Positions 43,665-51,611 of a stretch of DNA of 64,000 nt are shown here, in pieces. This stretch comes from Ideonella paludis (lineage in GTDB: Bacteria; Pseudomonadota; Gammaproteobacteria; Burkholderiales; Burkholderiaceae_C): the NCBI RefSeq assembly GCF_018069865.1, contig NZ_JAGQDG010000001.1:496001-560000 (forward strand). Reading direction: 5' to 3'. A program made the translations under genes and the position numbers. Every line of letters starts with the position of its first letter. Position 1 is the stretch's first letter. A model generated the notes under the pieces. It saw only the letters and a program-made list of their open reading frames with translations, had not been told where the DNA came from and did no database searches.

Positions 43665-43889
43665 ATGCACACCCCCCCACCCGCCCTGGACGTTGCCACC
43701 CGCCACCTGCTGCGCACCCAGGCGCTGGCCGAGGCGCACCGTCTGCGCCAGCAAGCCTTGCAAGACGCGGGGGATGCGCTGTGGCAGGCCGCCACCGGCG
43801 CCGCCCACGCGGCCCAACGCGCCGCCACCCGGCTGCAGGCCCGCCTGCGGGCCCATGCCAAGCTGCGCCAGCGGCTGACCTTGGGTTGA
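43665..43889 (+). CDS. Small helical hypothetical protein
   Basis: A 74-residue Ala/Arg/Gln-rich, all-helical protein has a strong SD (AAGGAGA) 10 bases before the ATG. No domain is recognised. It starts a run of small plus-strand genes divergent from LysR. Confidence 0.6.
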   Translation: MHTPPPALDVATRHLLRTQALAEAHRLRQQALQDAGDALWQAATGAAHAAQRAATRLQARLRAHAKLRQRLTLG

Positions 43890-43912
43890 AGCGTTAGGAA
43901 AGGCCCCACACC

Positions 43913-44311
43913 ATGCCCACCCTGCACTTGCAGCTCTGCCCACCCCAAGAGCCCGCGCGCCTTCGCGCCTTGGCCCAGGCACTGACCCAGCTCAGCACCA
44001 CGGTGCTGGGCAAGCGCGCGTCCGTCACGGCGCTGCACATTCAGCAAACCGAGGCCTGGCTGTGGGCACTGGGGGGCGAAGCGCCCAATGCGCCCATGGC
44101 GCTGGTGGAGATCCGCATCAGCCAAGGCAGCAATACCGATGAGGAGAAGGCCGCCTTTGTGGCCCAGGCTTTTGCCGCGCTGCAAGCCCACCTGGGCGGC
44201 AGCAGCCCCTTAGCCGAAGCCAGCTATGTGACGGTGCTGGAGGTGCCTGCTCAACATTGGGGTTACGGGGGGCTGACCCAGGCGCAGCGCAAAGCGATGA
44301 GCGCGGGCTGA
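43913..44311 (+). CDS. Tautomerase superfamily protein
   Basis: The protein starts MPTLHLQL, giving the N-terminal Pro that serves as the general base in 4-oxalocrotonate-tautomerase-like enzymes. Two beta-alpha-beta units follow (to about 120, with QGSNTDEEKAAFVAQAFAAL). At 132 residues it is longer than the 62-residue 4-OT subunits, as in fused-type tautomerases. The substrate is unknown. Confidence 0.75.
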   Translation: MPTLHLQLCPPQEPARLRALAQALTQLSTTVLGKRASVTALHIQQTEAWLWALGGEAPNAPMALVEIRISQGSNTDEEKAAFVAQAFAALQAHLGGSSPLAEASYVTVLEVPAQHWGYGGLTQAQRKAMSAG

Positions 44312-44398
44312 CTCTGCTGACACCACGGTGTCAGCAGGGGGTGGGCACCATGTGAAGACGTTTTCTTCTTCACGTTCAATTCACTGGAGCCCCTTCTC

Positions 44399-44782
44399 AT
44401 GACCCACCCCACCCACGCCATTGCTTGGTTCGAGATCCCTGTGCAAGACCTGGCCCGCGCCCAGGCGTTCTATGAGGCCGTGACGGGCCACGCCCTGCGG
44501 CGCGAGGCCATGGGCCCGTCGCAAGGCGCGGTGTTTGCCTATGACTACCCGCAGGGTGTGGGCGGTGCGCTGATGTGTGGGCCCACGGCACCGGCGCCCG
44601 CCACCGGCGGCACGCTGGTGTATCTGGACGCCAGCCCCTCGCTGGACGCCGCCTTGGCCCGCGCCGTGGCGGCCGGGGGCCAGGTGGCGCTGCCGCGCCA
44701 GGCCTTGCCACCGGGCATGGGCTTCTTTGCGCACATCACCGACCTGGACGGCAACCGCGTGGGCTTGCACGCCCTAGACTAA
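44399..44782 (+). CDS. VOC-family (glyoxalase-like) protein
   Basis: A VOC/glyoxalase fold spans the whole 127 residues: WFEIPVQDLARAQAFYEAV at the start and MGFFAHITDLDGNRVGLHA at the end, with the usual Glu/His metal positions. The exact activity is unknown. It has an SD-poor start and lies 29 bp before the WYL regulator. Confidence 0.85.
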   Translation: MTHPTHAIAWFEIPVQDLARAQAFYEAVTGHALRREAMGPSQGAVFAYDYPQGVGGALMCGPTAPAPATGGTLVYLDASPSLDAALARAVAAGGQVALPRQALPPGMGFFAHITDLDGNRVGLHALD

Positions 44783-44811
44783 GCCGTCCATCGCCACACC
44801 GCTATTGCCAG

Positions 44812-45540
44812 ATGCGCCGCGCTGACCGCCTGTTTCAACTCGTCCAGATCATCCGCGGGCGGCGGCTGACCACGGCGGCGTTTTTGGCGCAGCGGCTGGA
44901 GGTGTCAGAGCGCACCATTTACCGCGATGTGGCCGACCTGCAAGCCCAGGGTGTGCCGCTGGAAGGCGAGGCGGGTGTGGGCTATCGGCTGGGTGCGGGG
45001 TTTGACTTGCCACCCCTCTTGTTCAGCGCTGAAGAGGCGATGGCCTTGGTGGCCTCGGTGCGGCTGGCCCAGCCTTGGTTGGACCCGGCCCTGGCCCGCG
45101 CGGCCGAGCTGGCCTTGGGGCGGGTGATGTCGGTGCTGCCCAGCAGCACGCGCGCCGCTGCCCAGGCCTTGCCCTTGTTTGCGCCACCCGTGGCCTCGGC
45201 CAGCCTGAGCCCGGCGCAGCAGCAGGGCTTGCAGCAGTGGCGCGAGGCCACGCAAGCGCGCTTGCGGGTGAGCCTGCACTACCGCGATGCCGAGGCCCAA
45301 TCCAGCCAGCGCTGCGTGCGGCCCTTGGGCTGCTTTTATTGGGGCGGGCGCTGGACGCTGGCGGCCTGGTGCGAGCTGCGCCAAGACTTTCGCAGCTTTC
45401 GCCTCGACAGGCTGGTGGCGGTGGAGGTGCAGGCCTTGCCGCAAGGCCGCTTTGCCGATGAGCCCGGCCGCACCCTGGCGGACTACCTGCGCAGCCGCGC
45501 ACCGGCAGAGGTGGTGGCGCAGTGGCAGCAAAGTAGTTGA
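44812..45540 (+). CDS. YafY-type HTH/WYL transcriptional regulator
   Basis: An N-terminal HTH-11 (RRADRLFQLVQIIRGRRLTTAAFLA, SERTIYRDVADL) is followed by a WYL ligand domain (CVRPLGCFYWGGRWTLAAWC, FRSFRLDRL). It is 242 residues, starting at the ATG at 44812 just after the VOC gene; such YafY regulators often pair with VOC genes. The ligand is unknown. Confidence 0.9.
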   Translation: MRRADRLFQLVQIIRGRRLTTAAFLAQRLEVSERTIYRDVADLQAQGVPLEGEAGVGYRLGAGFDLPPLLFSAEEAMALVASVRLAQPWLDPALARAAELALGRVMSVLPSSTRAAAQALPLFAPPVASASLSPAQQQGLQQWREATQARLRVSLHYRDAEAQSSQRCVRPLGCFYWGGRWTLAAWCELRQDFRSFRLDRLVAVEVQALPQGRFADEPGRTLADYLRSRAPAEVVAQWQQSS

Positions 45541-45683
45541 TCCTTCTTAGGCTCAATATCTTCGTTACATCTCTTGCCAAAGACATACAGGATCGGCGGC
45601 ATACCCCTCGGGACATTTGGGGCCAACAAGCCTAGAGTCGGCCCTTCCATCAACAAGGCCTGACCAGGCCCTCGGGAGATCTC

Positions 45684-46721
45684 ATGAAGAAGCTGTCCGC
45701 TGCACCCGTGTTTCTCGTGTCCATGCTGGGCTTGAGCTCAGCGCAAGCTGCCACAAGCTGCTTGGATGTTCAGTTGAGTGCGCCCCAAGCCGTGTTGCGC
45801 GGTAACGTGGATGTGAGCATTGACGTGGCCGTCAGCAACCGCTGCGGCCACGCGGTGAAGGTGCTGCGCTGGCAGTTGCCCAGCGACGAGGTCGAGGGCC
45901 GCTTGTTCCAGATCGAGCGTGATGGTCAGCCCGTGACCTACCTGGGCCCAGTCTTCAAACGCGCCAAGCCCACGGCGGCAGACCATGTGACGTTGGCGGC
46001 AGGCTCCACCACGCGATACACCGTCGAGCTGACCGGGACTTATGACCTGAGCCAAAACGGCGAGTACAGCATCAGCTACATCGGGCGCGGCCAGCGCGGC
46101 GTCAACACCGAGTCGCTGAACTCCGCCGCCCTGACGCTGTGGCTGCAAGAGCGCACCGAGACCGCCAGCGCCAGCTTTGCGCCAGCCGCCATTGGCACGC
46201 AAGCCACGCTGAGCTTCACCGGCAAGTGCACCACCACGCAAAAGAGCACGCTGACTTCGGCCGTGACGGCCGCCACCAACTACTCGGTGGCGTCCACCAA
46301 TTACCTCAATGGGCCAGCCTCAGGCACGCCGCGCTACACCACCTGGTTTGGGGCCTTCAGCAGCGGCAACTGGAACATCGCCAAAGCCCACTTCACGGCG
46401 GCGCGTGATGCCTTTCAAACCAAGCCCATCACCTTGGATTGCTCGTGCAAGCAGAGCGGCACCTATGCCTATGTCTACCCTACCCAGCCCTACAAGATCT
46501 ATGTGTGCGGCGCGTTCTGGAACGCCCCGATGACGGGCACAGACTCCAAGGGCGGCACGTTGGTGCACGAGATGATGCACTTCAATGTGGTGGCGGCCAC
46601 CGACGACTGGGCTTATGGCCAAAGTGCGGCCAAGTCCCTGGCCATCTCCAGCCCCACCAAGGCCTTGGACAACTCGGACAGCCACGAGTACTTTGCGGAG
46701 AACACACCCTTCCAGAACTGA
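45684..46721 (+). CDS. Secreted M35-like (aspzincin) metalloendopeptidase
   Basis: A signal peptide (ending AQA, about residue 23) precedes an immunoglobulin-like N-terminal region to about 160 and a peptidase domain. The zinc motif is HEMMH (about 295-299), followed by the third-ligand loop ATDDWAYG and HEYFAEN near the C-terminus, as in peptidyl-Lys metalloendopeptidases of family M35. Several Cys pairs fit an extracellular protein. Specificity for Lys is inferred from the family. Confidence 0.88.
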   Translation: MKKLSAAPVFLVSMLGLSSAQAATSCLDVQLSAPQAVLRGNVDVSIDVAVSNRCGHAVKVLRWQLPSDEVEGRLFQIERDGQPVTYLGPVFKRAKPTAADHVTLAAGSTTRYTVELTGTYDLSQNGEYSISYIGRGQRGVNTESLNSAALTLWLQERTETASASFAPAAIGTQATLSFTGKCTTTQKSTLTSAVTAATNYSVASTNYLNGPASGTPRYTTWFGAFSSGNWNIAKAHFTAARDAFQTKPITLDCSCKQSGTYAYVYPTQPYKIYVCGAFWNAPMTGTDSKGGTLVHEMMHFNVVAATDDWAYGQSAAKSLAISSPTKALDNSDSHEYFAENTPFQN

Positions 46722-46763
46722 GTCCCGCAGGCCCGCCAAGGGCCTGTTGACGCCCTTCACGAC

Positions 46764-46799
46764 AAAGGCCCCCGGCGCCACAAGCACCGGGGGCCTTTT
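46764..46799. terminator. Intrinsic terminator after the M35 gene
   Basis: A strong stem AAAGGCCCCCGG and CCGGGGGCCTTT with an 11-base loop is followed by T on the plus strand. It lies between two convergent genes and can serve both. Confidence 0.9.
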
Positions 46800-46813
46800 G
46801 CATCAGGCGCAGA

Positions 46814-48529
46814 TCAATAAGCCCAGAGCACTGGCTTGCCCAGGCGCACCCAGCCTTCGTAGTGGTGGCCAAAGGCCTTGTCGACTTGGTTGCGCTTGAC
46901 CTTGAAGGTGGGCGTGATCAGCTCGTTGGCCACGGTCCAGGGCTCGGTCATCAAGACCACGCAGTCGAGTTGCTCGTGCGGGTCTAACTGGGCGTTCAGC
47001 TTCTTGAGGAAGCCGGCCATGGAGGCTTCCAGCTCGGCGCGCCCTTCTGCCTGCGAGGCCTTGCGCGCGGCCTCGGGGTTGAGCATGGCCAAGGCCAGGG
47101 GCTGGCCCATATTGGCGCCGACCACGCAGCAGGCCTCAACAGCCTCGTGGGTGACCAGCTTGTCTTCAATGGGCGCCGGGGCGATGTACTTGCCCTTGCT
47201 GGACTTGAACAAGTCTTTGATGCGGCCGGTGATGCTGAGGTTGCCCTCGGCGTCGAACTGGCCTTGGTCGCCCGTCTTGAGCCAGCCGTCGTCGGTGAAG
47301 GTCTCGCGGGTTTGCTCGGGTGATTTGTAGTAGCCCAGCATCACGCCGGGGTGGCGCATTTGGATCTCGCCGGTGGCCATATCGATGCGGGTCTCCACGC
47401 CGACATGGTTGGGGCCGACGGTGCCGGGGCGCGGCTGGCCGGGGATGGTGCATTGGCTCAGGCCGCAGTTCTCGGTCATGCCGTAGACCTCCATCACCTC
47501 CAGGCCCAGCTTGGCATACCAGCGCAGCAGGTCTGGCGGCATGGGGGCGGCGCCACCGGCCGCGAACTCGCATTGGTCCAGGCCCAGCGCTTTTTGAATC
47601 TTGCGGCGCACCAGCCAACCCACCAAGGGCAGGCCCAAGAGCTTGTCGAGCTTGGCCGGCGGCATCTTGGCATGCACACCCTGCTGGAACTTGACCCACA
47701 AGCGCGGCACCGAGAAGAAGGTGGTGGGGCGAGCGCGCTGCAGGTCGGCCGCAAAGGTCTCTAAGCTTTCGGCAAACCACACGCGCATGCCGGTGGCCAA
47801 CTGGCCATGCTCCACCAACACGCGCTCGGCCACGTGGGACAGTGGCAGGTAGCTGAGCATGCGGGTGTCTTGGCGCATGGGCACGCGCTTGAGGCCCGAG
47901 GCCACCGACCAGGCAAAGGTGCCGAAGCTGTGCATCACGCCCTTGGGCGTGCCGGTGGTGCCCGAGGTGTACATCAGGGTGCACAGCTCGTCTGCCGGCC
48001 GCACAGGGTTGCCGCCCAGTGGGCCGGTGCTGGCCGAGATGTCTTCCCAGCGCAGGCCCGGGGCGTCTTCCGGGCTCAGCGGCATGCGCACGCAAGGCAG
48101 GCCTTGCGGAATACCCGCACGCATGTCGGCAAAGCCGTCGAGCTTGCCCACAAAGAGGGCGCGAGATTCAGAGTGGGCGAGGATCTGGGCAATGGTGTCA
48201 GCCGCCAAGGTGGGATAGAGCGGCACCGAGACATACCCCGCCATCCAGATGGCCCAGTCGGCCATCAGCCACCAAGCGGTGTTCTTGGACAAGATGGCCA
48301 CTTTGGCGCCAGGCTCAAAGCCCTGAGCCTTCAGCCAAGCCGCCATGCGGCGGGTTTCCTCCAGGGCTTCACGCCAAGTGAAGTCGCGCACCACGCCGCC
48401 CCCCACAGGCTGGCTGAACGCGATGCGCTGGGGCGAATGCTGCTCCCAGTGATACAGGCGCTCCAGGGCCAAGTGGCTGGCCGGGACCTGGGTATCGGTA
48501 GCGGGATTGAAGCTGCTCATGTTTGGCAT
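46814..48529 (-). CDS. AMP-dependent acyl-CoA synthetase / long-chain fatty acid-CoA ligase
   Basis: This ANL-family enzyme activates a carboxylate (probably a fatty acid) with ATP and then CoA. Motifs are the P-loop LMYTSGTTGTPKGVMH (about 187-202), YGMTENCGLSQC, and a C-terminal TGRIKDLFKSSKGKY hinge. At 571 residues it is normal. Starts at 48529 or 48520 are equally possible. The chain length of the substrate is unknown. Confidence 0.92.
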   Translation of the reverse strand: MPNMSSFNPATDTQVPASHLALERLYHWEQHSPQRIAFSQPVGGGVVRDFTWREALEETRRMAAWLKAQGFEPGAKVAILSKNTAWWLMADWAIWMAGYVSVPLYPTLAADTIAQILAHSESRALFVGKLDGFADMRAGIPQGLPCVRMPLSPEDAPGLRWEDISASTGPLGGNPVRPADELCTLMYTSGTTGTPKGVMHSFGTFAWSVASGLKRVPMRQDTRMLSYLPLSHVAERVLVEHGQLATGMRVWFAESLETFAADLQRARPTTFFSVPRLWVKFQQGVHAKMPPAKLDKLLGLPLVGWLVRRKIQKALGLDQCEFAAGGAAPMPPDLLRWYAKLGLEVMEVYGMTENCGLSQCTIPGQPRPGTVGPNHVGVETRIDMATGEIQMRHPGVMLGYYKSPEQTRETFTDDGWLKTGDQGQFDAEGNLSITGRIKDLFKSSKGKYIAPAPIEDKLVTHEAVEACCVVGANMGQPLALAMLNPEAARKASQAEGRAELEASMAGFLKKLNAQLDPHEQLDCVVLMTEPWTVANELITPTFKVKRNQVDKAFGHHYEGWVRLGKPVLWAY

Positions 48530-48631
48530 AGGGGTTAGGGGTCCAACGAATCTACGGCGCAGAGCCTACCCACTGACTGCAGGCGCAGGCATCGGCGTCT
48601 ACCCTTGGAGACTGTCAGTTCTGAGAAAGTT

Positions 48632-49393
48632 TCAACGTAAAAAGGCGTCGTAGCCGGTTTTACAAATCAGCGCCCCCACCACCACGATGAACACGCCGCG
48701 CACAAAGCCCGCCCCATGCTTGAGCGCCAAGCGTGTGCCCAGCAGGCTGCCGGCCACATTGGCCACGGCCAGCACCGCCGCCATGTGCCACCAGATGTGG
48801 CCCTTCCAGGCAAACAAGCCAATGGCCGCTGCGTTGGTGGACATGTTCAAGAGCTTGGCGCTGGCCGAGGCATGCAAGAAGTCGTAGCCCAACAGGCGCA
48901 CAAACAAGAAGACAAAAAAGCTGCCGGTGCCTGGGCCAAAGAAGCCGTCGTAAAAACCAATGGTGAGGCCCACGCCGGTGGCCAGCCAAGCCTCTTGGCG
49001 GCCTTCAAAGCGCGGAGCGTGTTCGCGGCCCAGGTCCTTTTTCGCTAAGGTGTAGATGAGGATGGCCAGCAGGATCAGGGGCAAGGCTTTGCGCAAGCCC
49101 TCGGCGCTGATGAGGGTGAGCACCCAAGCGCCGGCAAAGCTGCCCACCAGGGCCGCCGCCACGGCCGGCGCCAGTGCCCCCCAGCGCAGGCTGACGCGGC
49201 GGGCATATTGGCTGGCCGCCCAGGCCGTGCCCCAGATGGCCGCGCCCTTGTTGGTGCCCGAGAGCGTGGCGGGGGCAGCGGCTGGAAAGGTGGCAAACAA
49301 GGCGGGCAAGAGCACCAGCCCACCGCCACCGACGATGGCATCGACAAAGCCGGCCAAGGCGGAGGCCGCCGTGACGATGATCCATTCCAACAT
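48632..49393 (-). CDS. TSUP-family (TauE/SafE) membrane transporter
   Basis: This is a sulfite/organosulfonate exporter-type permease with about eight membrane helices. The family motif GFVDAIVGGGGLVLLPAL is near the start and GFYDGFFGPGTGSF is in the second half. The ATG at 49393 is chosen because it begins directly with the first helix. Substrate is uncertain. Confidence 0.92.
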   Translation of the reverse strand: MLEWIIVTAASALAGFVDAIVGGGGLVLLPALFATFPAAAPATLSGTNKGAAIWGTAWAASQYARRVSLRWGALAPAVAAALVGSFAGAWVLTLISAEGLRKALPLILLAILIYTLAKKDLGREHAPRFEGRQEAWLATGVGLTIGFYDGFFGPGTGSFFVFLFVRLLGYDFLHASASAKLLNMSTNAAAIGLFAWKGHIWWHMAAVLAVANVAGSLLGTRLALKHGAGFVRGVFIVVVGALICKTGYDAFLR

Positions 49394-49443
49394 TGCTGCA
49401 TCCAAGCTGTGCAAAAGCTGTCGAGGGTAGCACCCCAAAAACA

Positions 49444-49471
49444 AAGGGCACCAGCGGTGACTGGTGCCCTT
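49444..49471 (-). terminator. Terminator for the GMC oxidoreductase gene
   Basis: Stem AAGGGCACCAG and CTGGTGCCCTT with a 6-base loop. Read on the minus strand it is followed by TTTGTTTTT, so it terminates leftward transcription from 49651. The about 180 bp between it and that stop hold only a small hairpin, GCACCCC and GGGGTGC (49581-49597). Confidence 0.8.
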
Positions 49472-49650
49472 GCTTTGCGATGCGTCGTGCTGGCATCTAC
49501 CCGGGTGAGGGCGGCCAACTGGCTCGATGAGTTCTGGTTATCGGCCCGACAGTTTGTCTCCTCGGACCCCCATCAACGCGGCACCCCGTGGGGGTGCATC
49601 GCTGAGAGTGAGCGCACTGTAAAGGGGCGCGAGCGCGCCTCGTATCCGTG

Positions 49651-51321
49651 CTAACCCCGGGCTAGGGGTGTTTGCAACATCCACTCGGCGGCCTTCTCGG
49701 CCAGCATCAAGACTGGTGAATTGGTGTTTCCACTGGTGATCAGCGGCATCACGCTGGCGTCGGCAATGCGCAGACCCGCCACACTCTTAAAGCGGAGTTG
49801 GGCGTCCACCACCGCCGTCGGGTCGTCATCGCGCCCCATCTTGCAGGTGCCCACCGGATGAAAGATGGTGGTGCCGATGTCGCCGGCCAAGCGAGCCAAA
49901 TCGTCGTCGCTTTGGTACTGAACGCCAGGCTTGATCTCCTGCGGCTGGTAGCGGGCCAGCGCGCTTTGGCTGACGATGCGGCGGGTCAGGCGCAGCGAAT
50001 CGGCCGCCACTTGCCGGTCTTCCGCCGTGGAGAGGTAGTTGGGGCGAATGGCGGGGGCGGCTTTGGGGTCGGCCGAGGCGATGTCCACCCGGCCGCGCGA
50101 GCTGGGGTTGAGGTTGCACACGCTGGCCGTGAAGGCATTGAAGCGGTGCAGCGGCTCGCCAAAAGCATCTAGCGACAAAGGCTGAACGTGGTACTGAACA
50201 TTGGGGTGCGGCTGCTGAGGCGACGAGCGCGTGAACGCCCCCAACTGCGAAGGCGCCATGCTCAGGGGGCCGCTGCGCTTGAGCGCGTATTCCAAGCCCA
50301 TCATCGCCTTGCCCCACAGCGAGTGCGCCATGGTGTTCAAGGTTTTGACGCCGCTGACTTGGTAGACCGAGCGGATCTGCAGATGATCCTGCAAGTTGGC
50401 GCCCACTGACGGCAAGTCTTGCTGCACGTTGATGCCCAGGGCTTGCAGGGTTTGAGCCGGGCCCAGCCCCGAGCGCTGCAGGATGGCCGGCGTGCCAATG
50501 GCGCCGGCGGTGAGCACCATTTCGGTGGTGCAGCGGGCCTGCACGGGCTCTCCGCCTTGCTCGGGGATGATCTCCACGCCCACGGCGCGTAAGCCACCAT
50601 CAGCCTGGGGCTCCAGCAGCAAGCGCTGCACCGTGGCGCCCAGCCACACCTGCAAATTGGGGCGCGCAAAAGCGGGGCGCAAAAAGGCCTTGGCGCTGTT
50701 CCACCGAAACCCGCTGCGCTGGTTGACCTCGAAGTAGCCCACGCCCTCGTTGCTGCCGCGGTTGAAGTCTTCCGTCGCGGGCACACCGGCTTGCTGTGCC
50801 GCCTGAGCAAAGGCGTCCAAAATCTCCCAAGACAGGCGCTGCTTTTCCACCCGCCACTCGCCCCCAGCGCGCTGGCCCTTGGGGTCAAAGCCCGGCGCCG
50901 CATGGAAGGCGTTCTCACCCTTCCAATGGTCCTCGTGGCGCTTGAAATAAGGCAGGCACTGGTCCCAGCGCCAATGCTCGGCCCCCGTCAGCGTGGCCCA
51001 TTGCTCATAGTCGCGCGCCTGGCCGCGCATATAGATCATGCCGTTGATGCTGGAGCAGCCGCCCAGCACCCGCCCCCGTGGATAGCGCAGCGAGCGGCCA
51101 TTGAGCCCCGCATCGGGCTCCGTCTTGTAGAGCCAGTCGGTGCGCGGGTTGCCAATGCAATAGAGATAGCCCACCGGAATATTGATCCACAGATAGTCGT
51201 CCCGACCACCGGCCTCGATGAGCAACACGCGGCGAGACGGGTCCGCCGAAAGCCGGTTGGCCAACAGGCAACCGGCCGTGCCGCCGCCGATGACGATGTG
51301 GTCGTAGGTGTTGGAACTCAT
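49651..51321 (-). CDS. GMC-family flavin oxidoreductase (choline dehydrogenase-like)
   Basis: An FAD-dependent alcohol oxidoreductase. Dinucleotide motif IVIGGGTAGCLLANRL is at the start, followed by GRVLGGCSSINGMIYMRG, GAIGTPAILQRSGLGP, and the catalytic His region FHPVGTCKMGRD, then SGNTNSPVLMLAEKAA. The ATG at 51321 (MSSNTYDHI) gives a 556-residue protein of standard length; an upstream start at 51534 is rejected. The alcohol substrate is unknown. Confidence 0.93.
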   Translation of the reverse strand: MSSNTYDHIVIGGGTAGCLLANRLSADPSRRVLLIEAGGRDDYLWINIPVGYLYCIGNPRTDWLYKTEPDAGLNGRSLRYPRGRVLGGCSSINGMIYMRGQARDYEQWATLTGAEHWRWDQCLPYFKRHEDHWKGENAFHAAPGFDPKGQRAGGEWRVEKQRLSWEILDAFAQAAQQAGVPATEDFNRGSNEGVGYFEVNQRSGFRWNSAKAFLRPAFARPNLQVWLGATVQRLLLEPQADGGLRAVGVEIIPEQGGEPVQARCTTEMVLTAGAIGTPAILQRSGLGPAQTLQALGINVQQDLPSVGANLQDHLQIRSVYQVSGVKTLNTMAHSLWGKAMMGLEYALKRSGPLSMAPSQLGAFTRSSPQQPHPNVQYHVQPLSLDAFGEPLHRFNAFTASVCNLNPSSRGRVDIASADPKAAPAIRPNYLSTAEDRQVAADSLRLTRRIVSQSALARYQPQEIKPGVQYQSDDDLARLAGDIGTTIFHPVGTCKMGRDDDPTAVVDAQLRFKSVAGLRIADASVMPLITSGNTNSPVLMLAEKAAEWMLQTPLARG

Positions 51322-51611
51322 GGATACAAGAAAGACTGCGGGGGAGATGGGGGAGTGTGCCGCATGCAGCCAAGCTTCTGCGCCGAGACCGCTTGACCTT
51401 AGATGCGGGCGAACCCTGATGAAGGCCCCATCGACCCAAGCCCCCGTCAATCTAGGGGGGTCACTGAACAGCTCAATCCATGGAATGGCCACCCACTGAA
51501 AATTCAGAGGCCGACATTCAAAGGGCTGCGCCAAGCACTGTCAGGTGTTGAGTACACAAGAGCGGCCCCACACATTCATATTTGATTGCATCAACGGAGT
51601 GAGGAGAGACC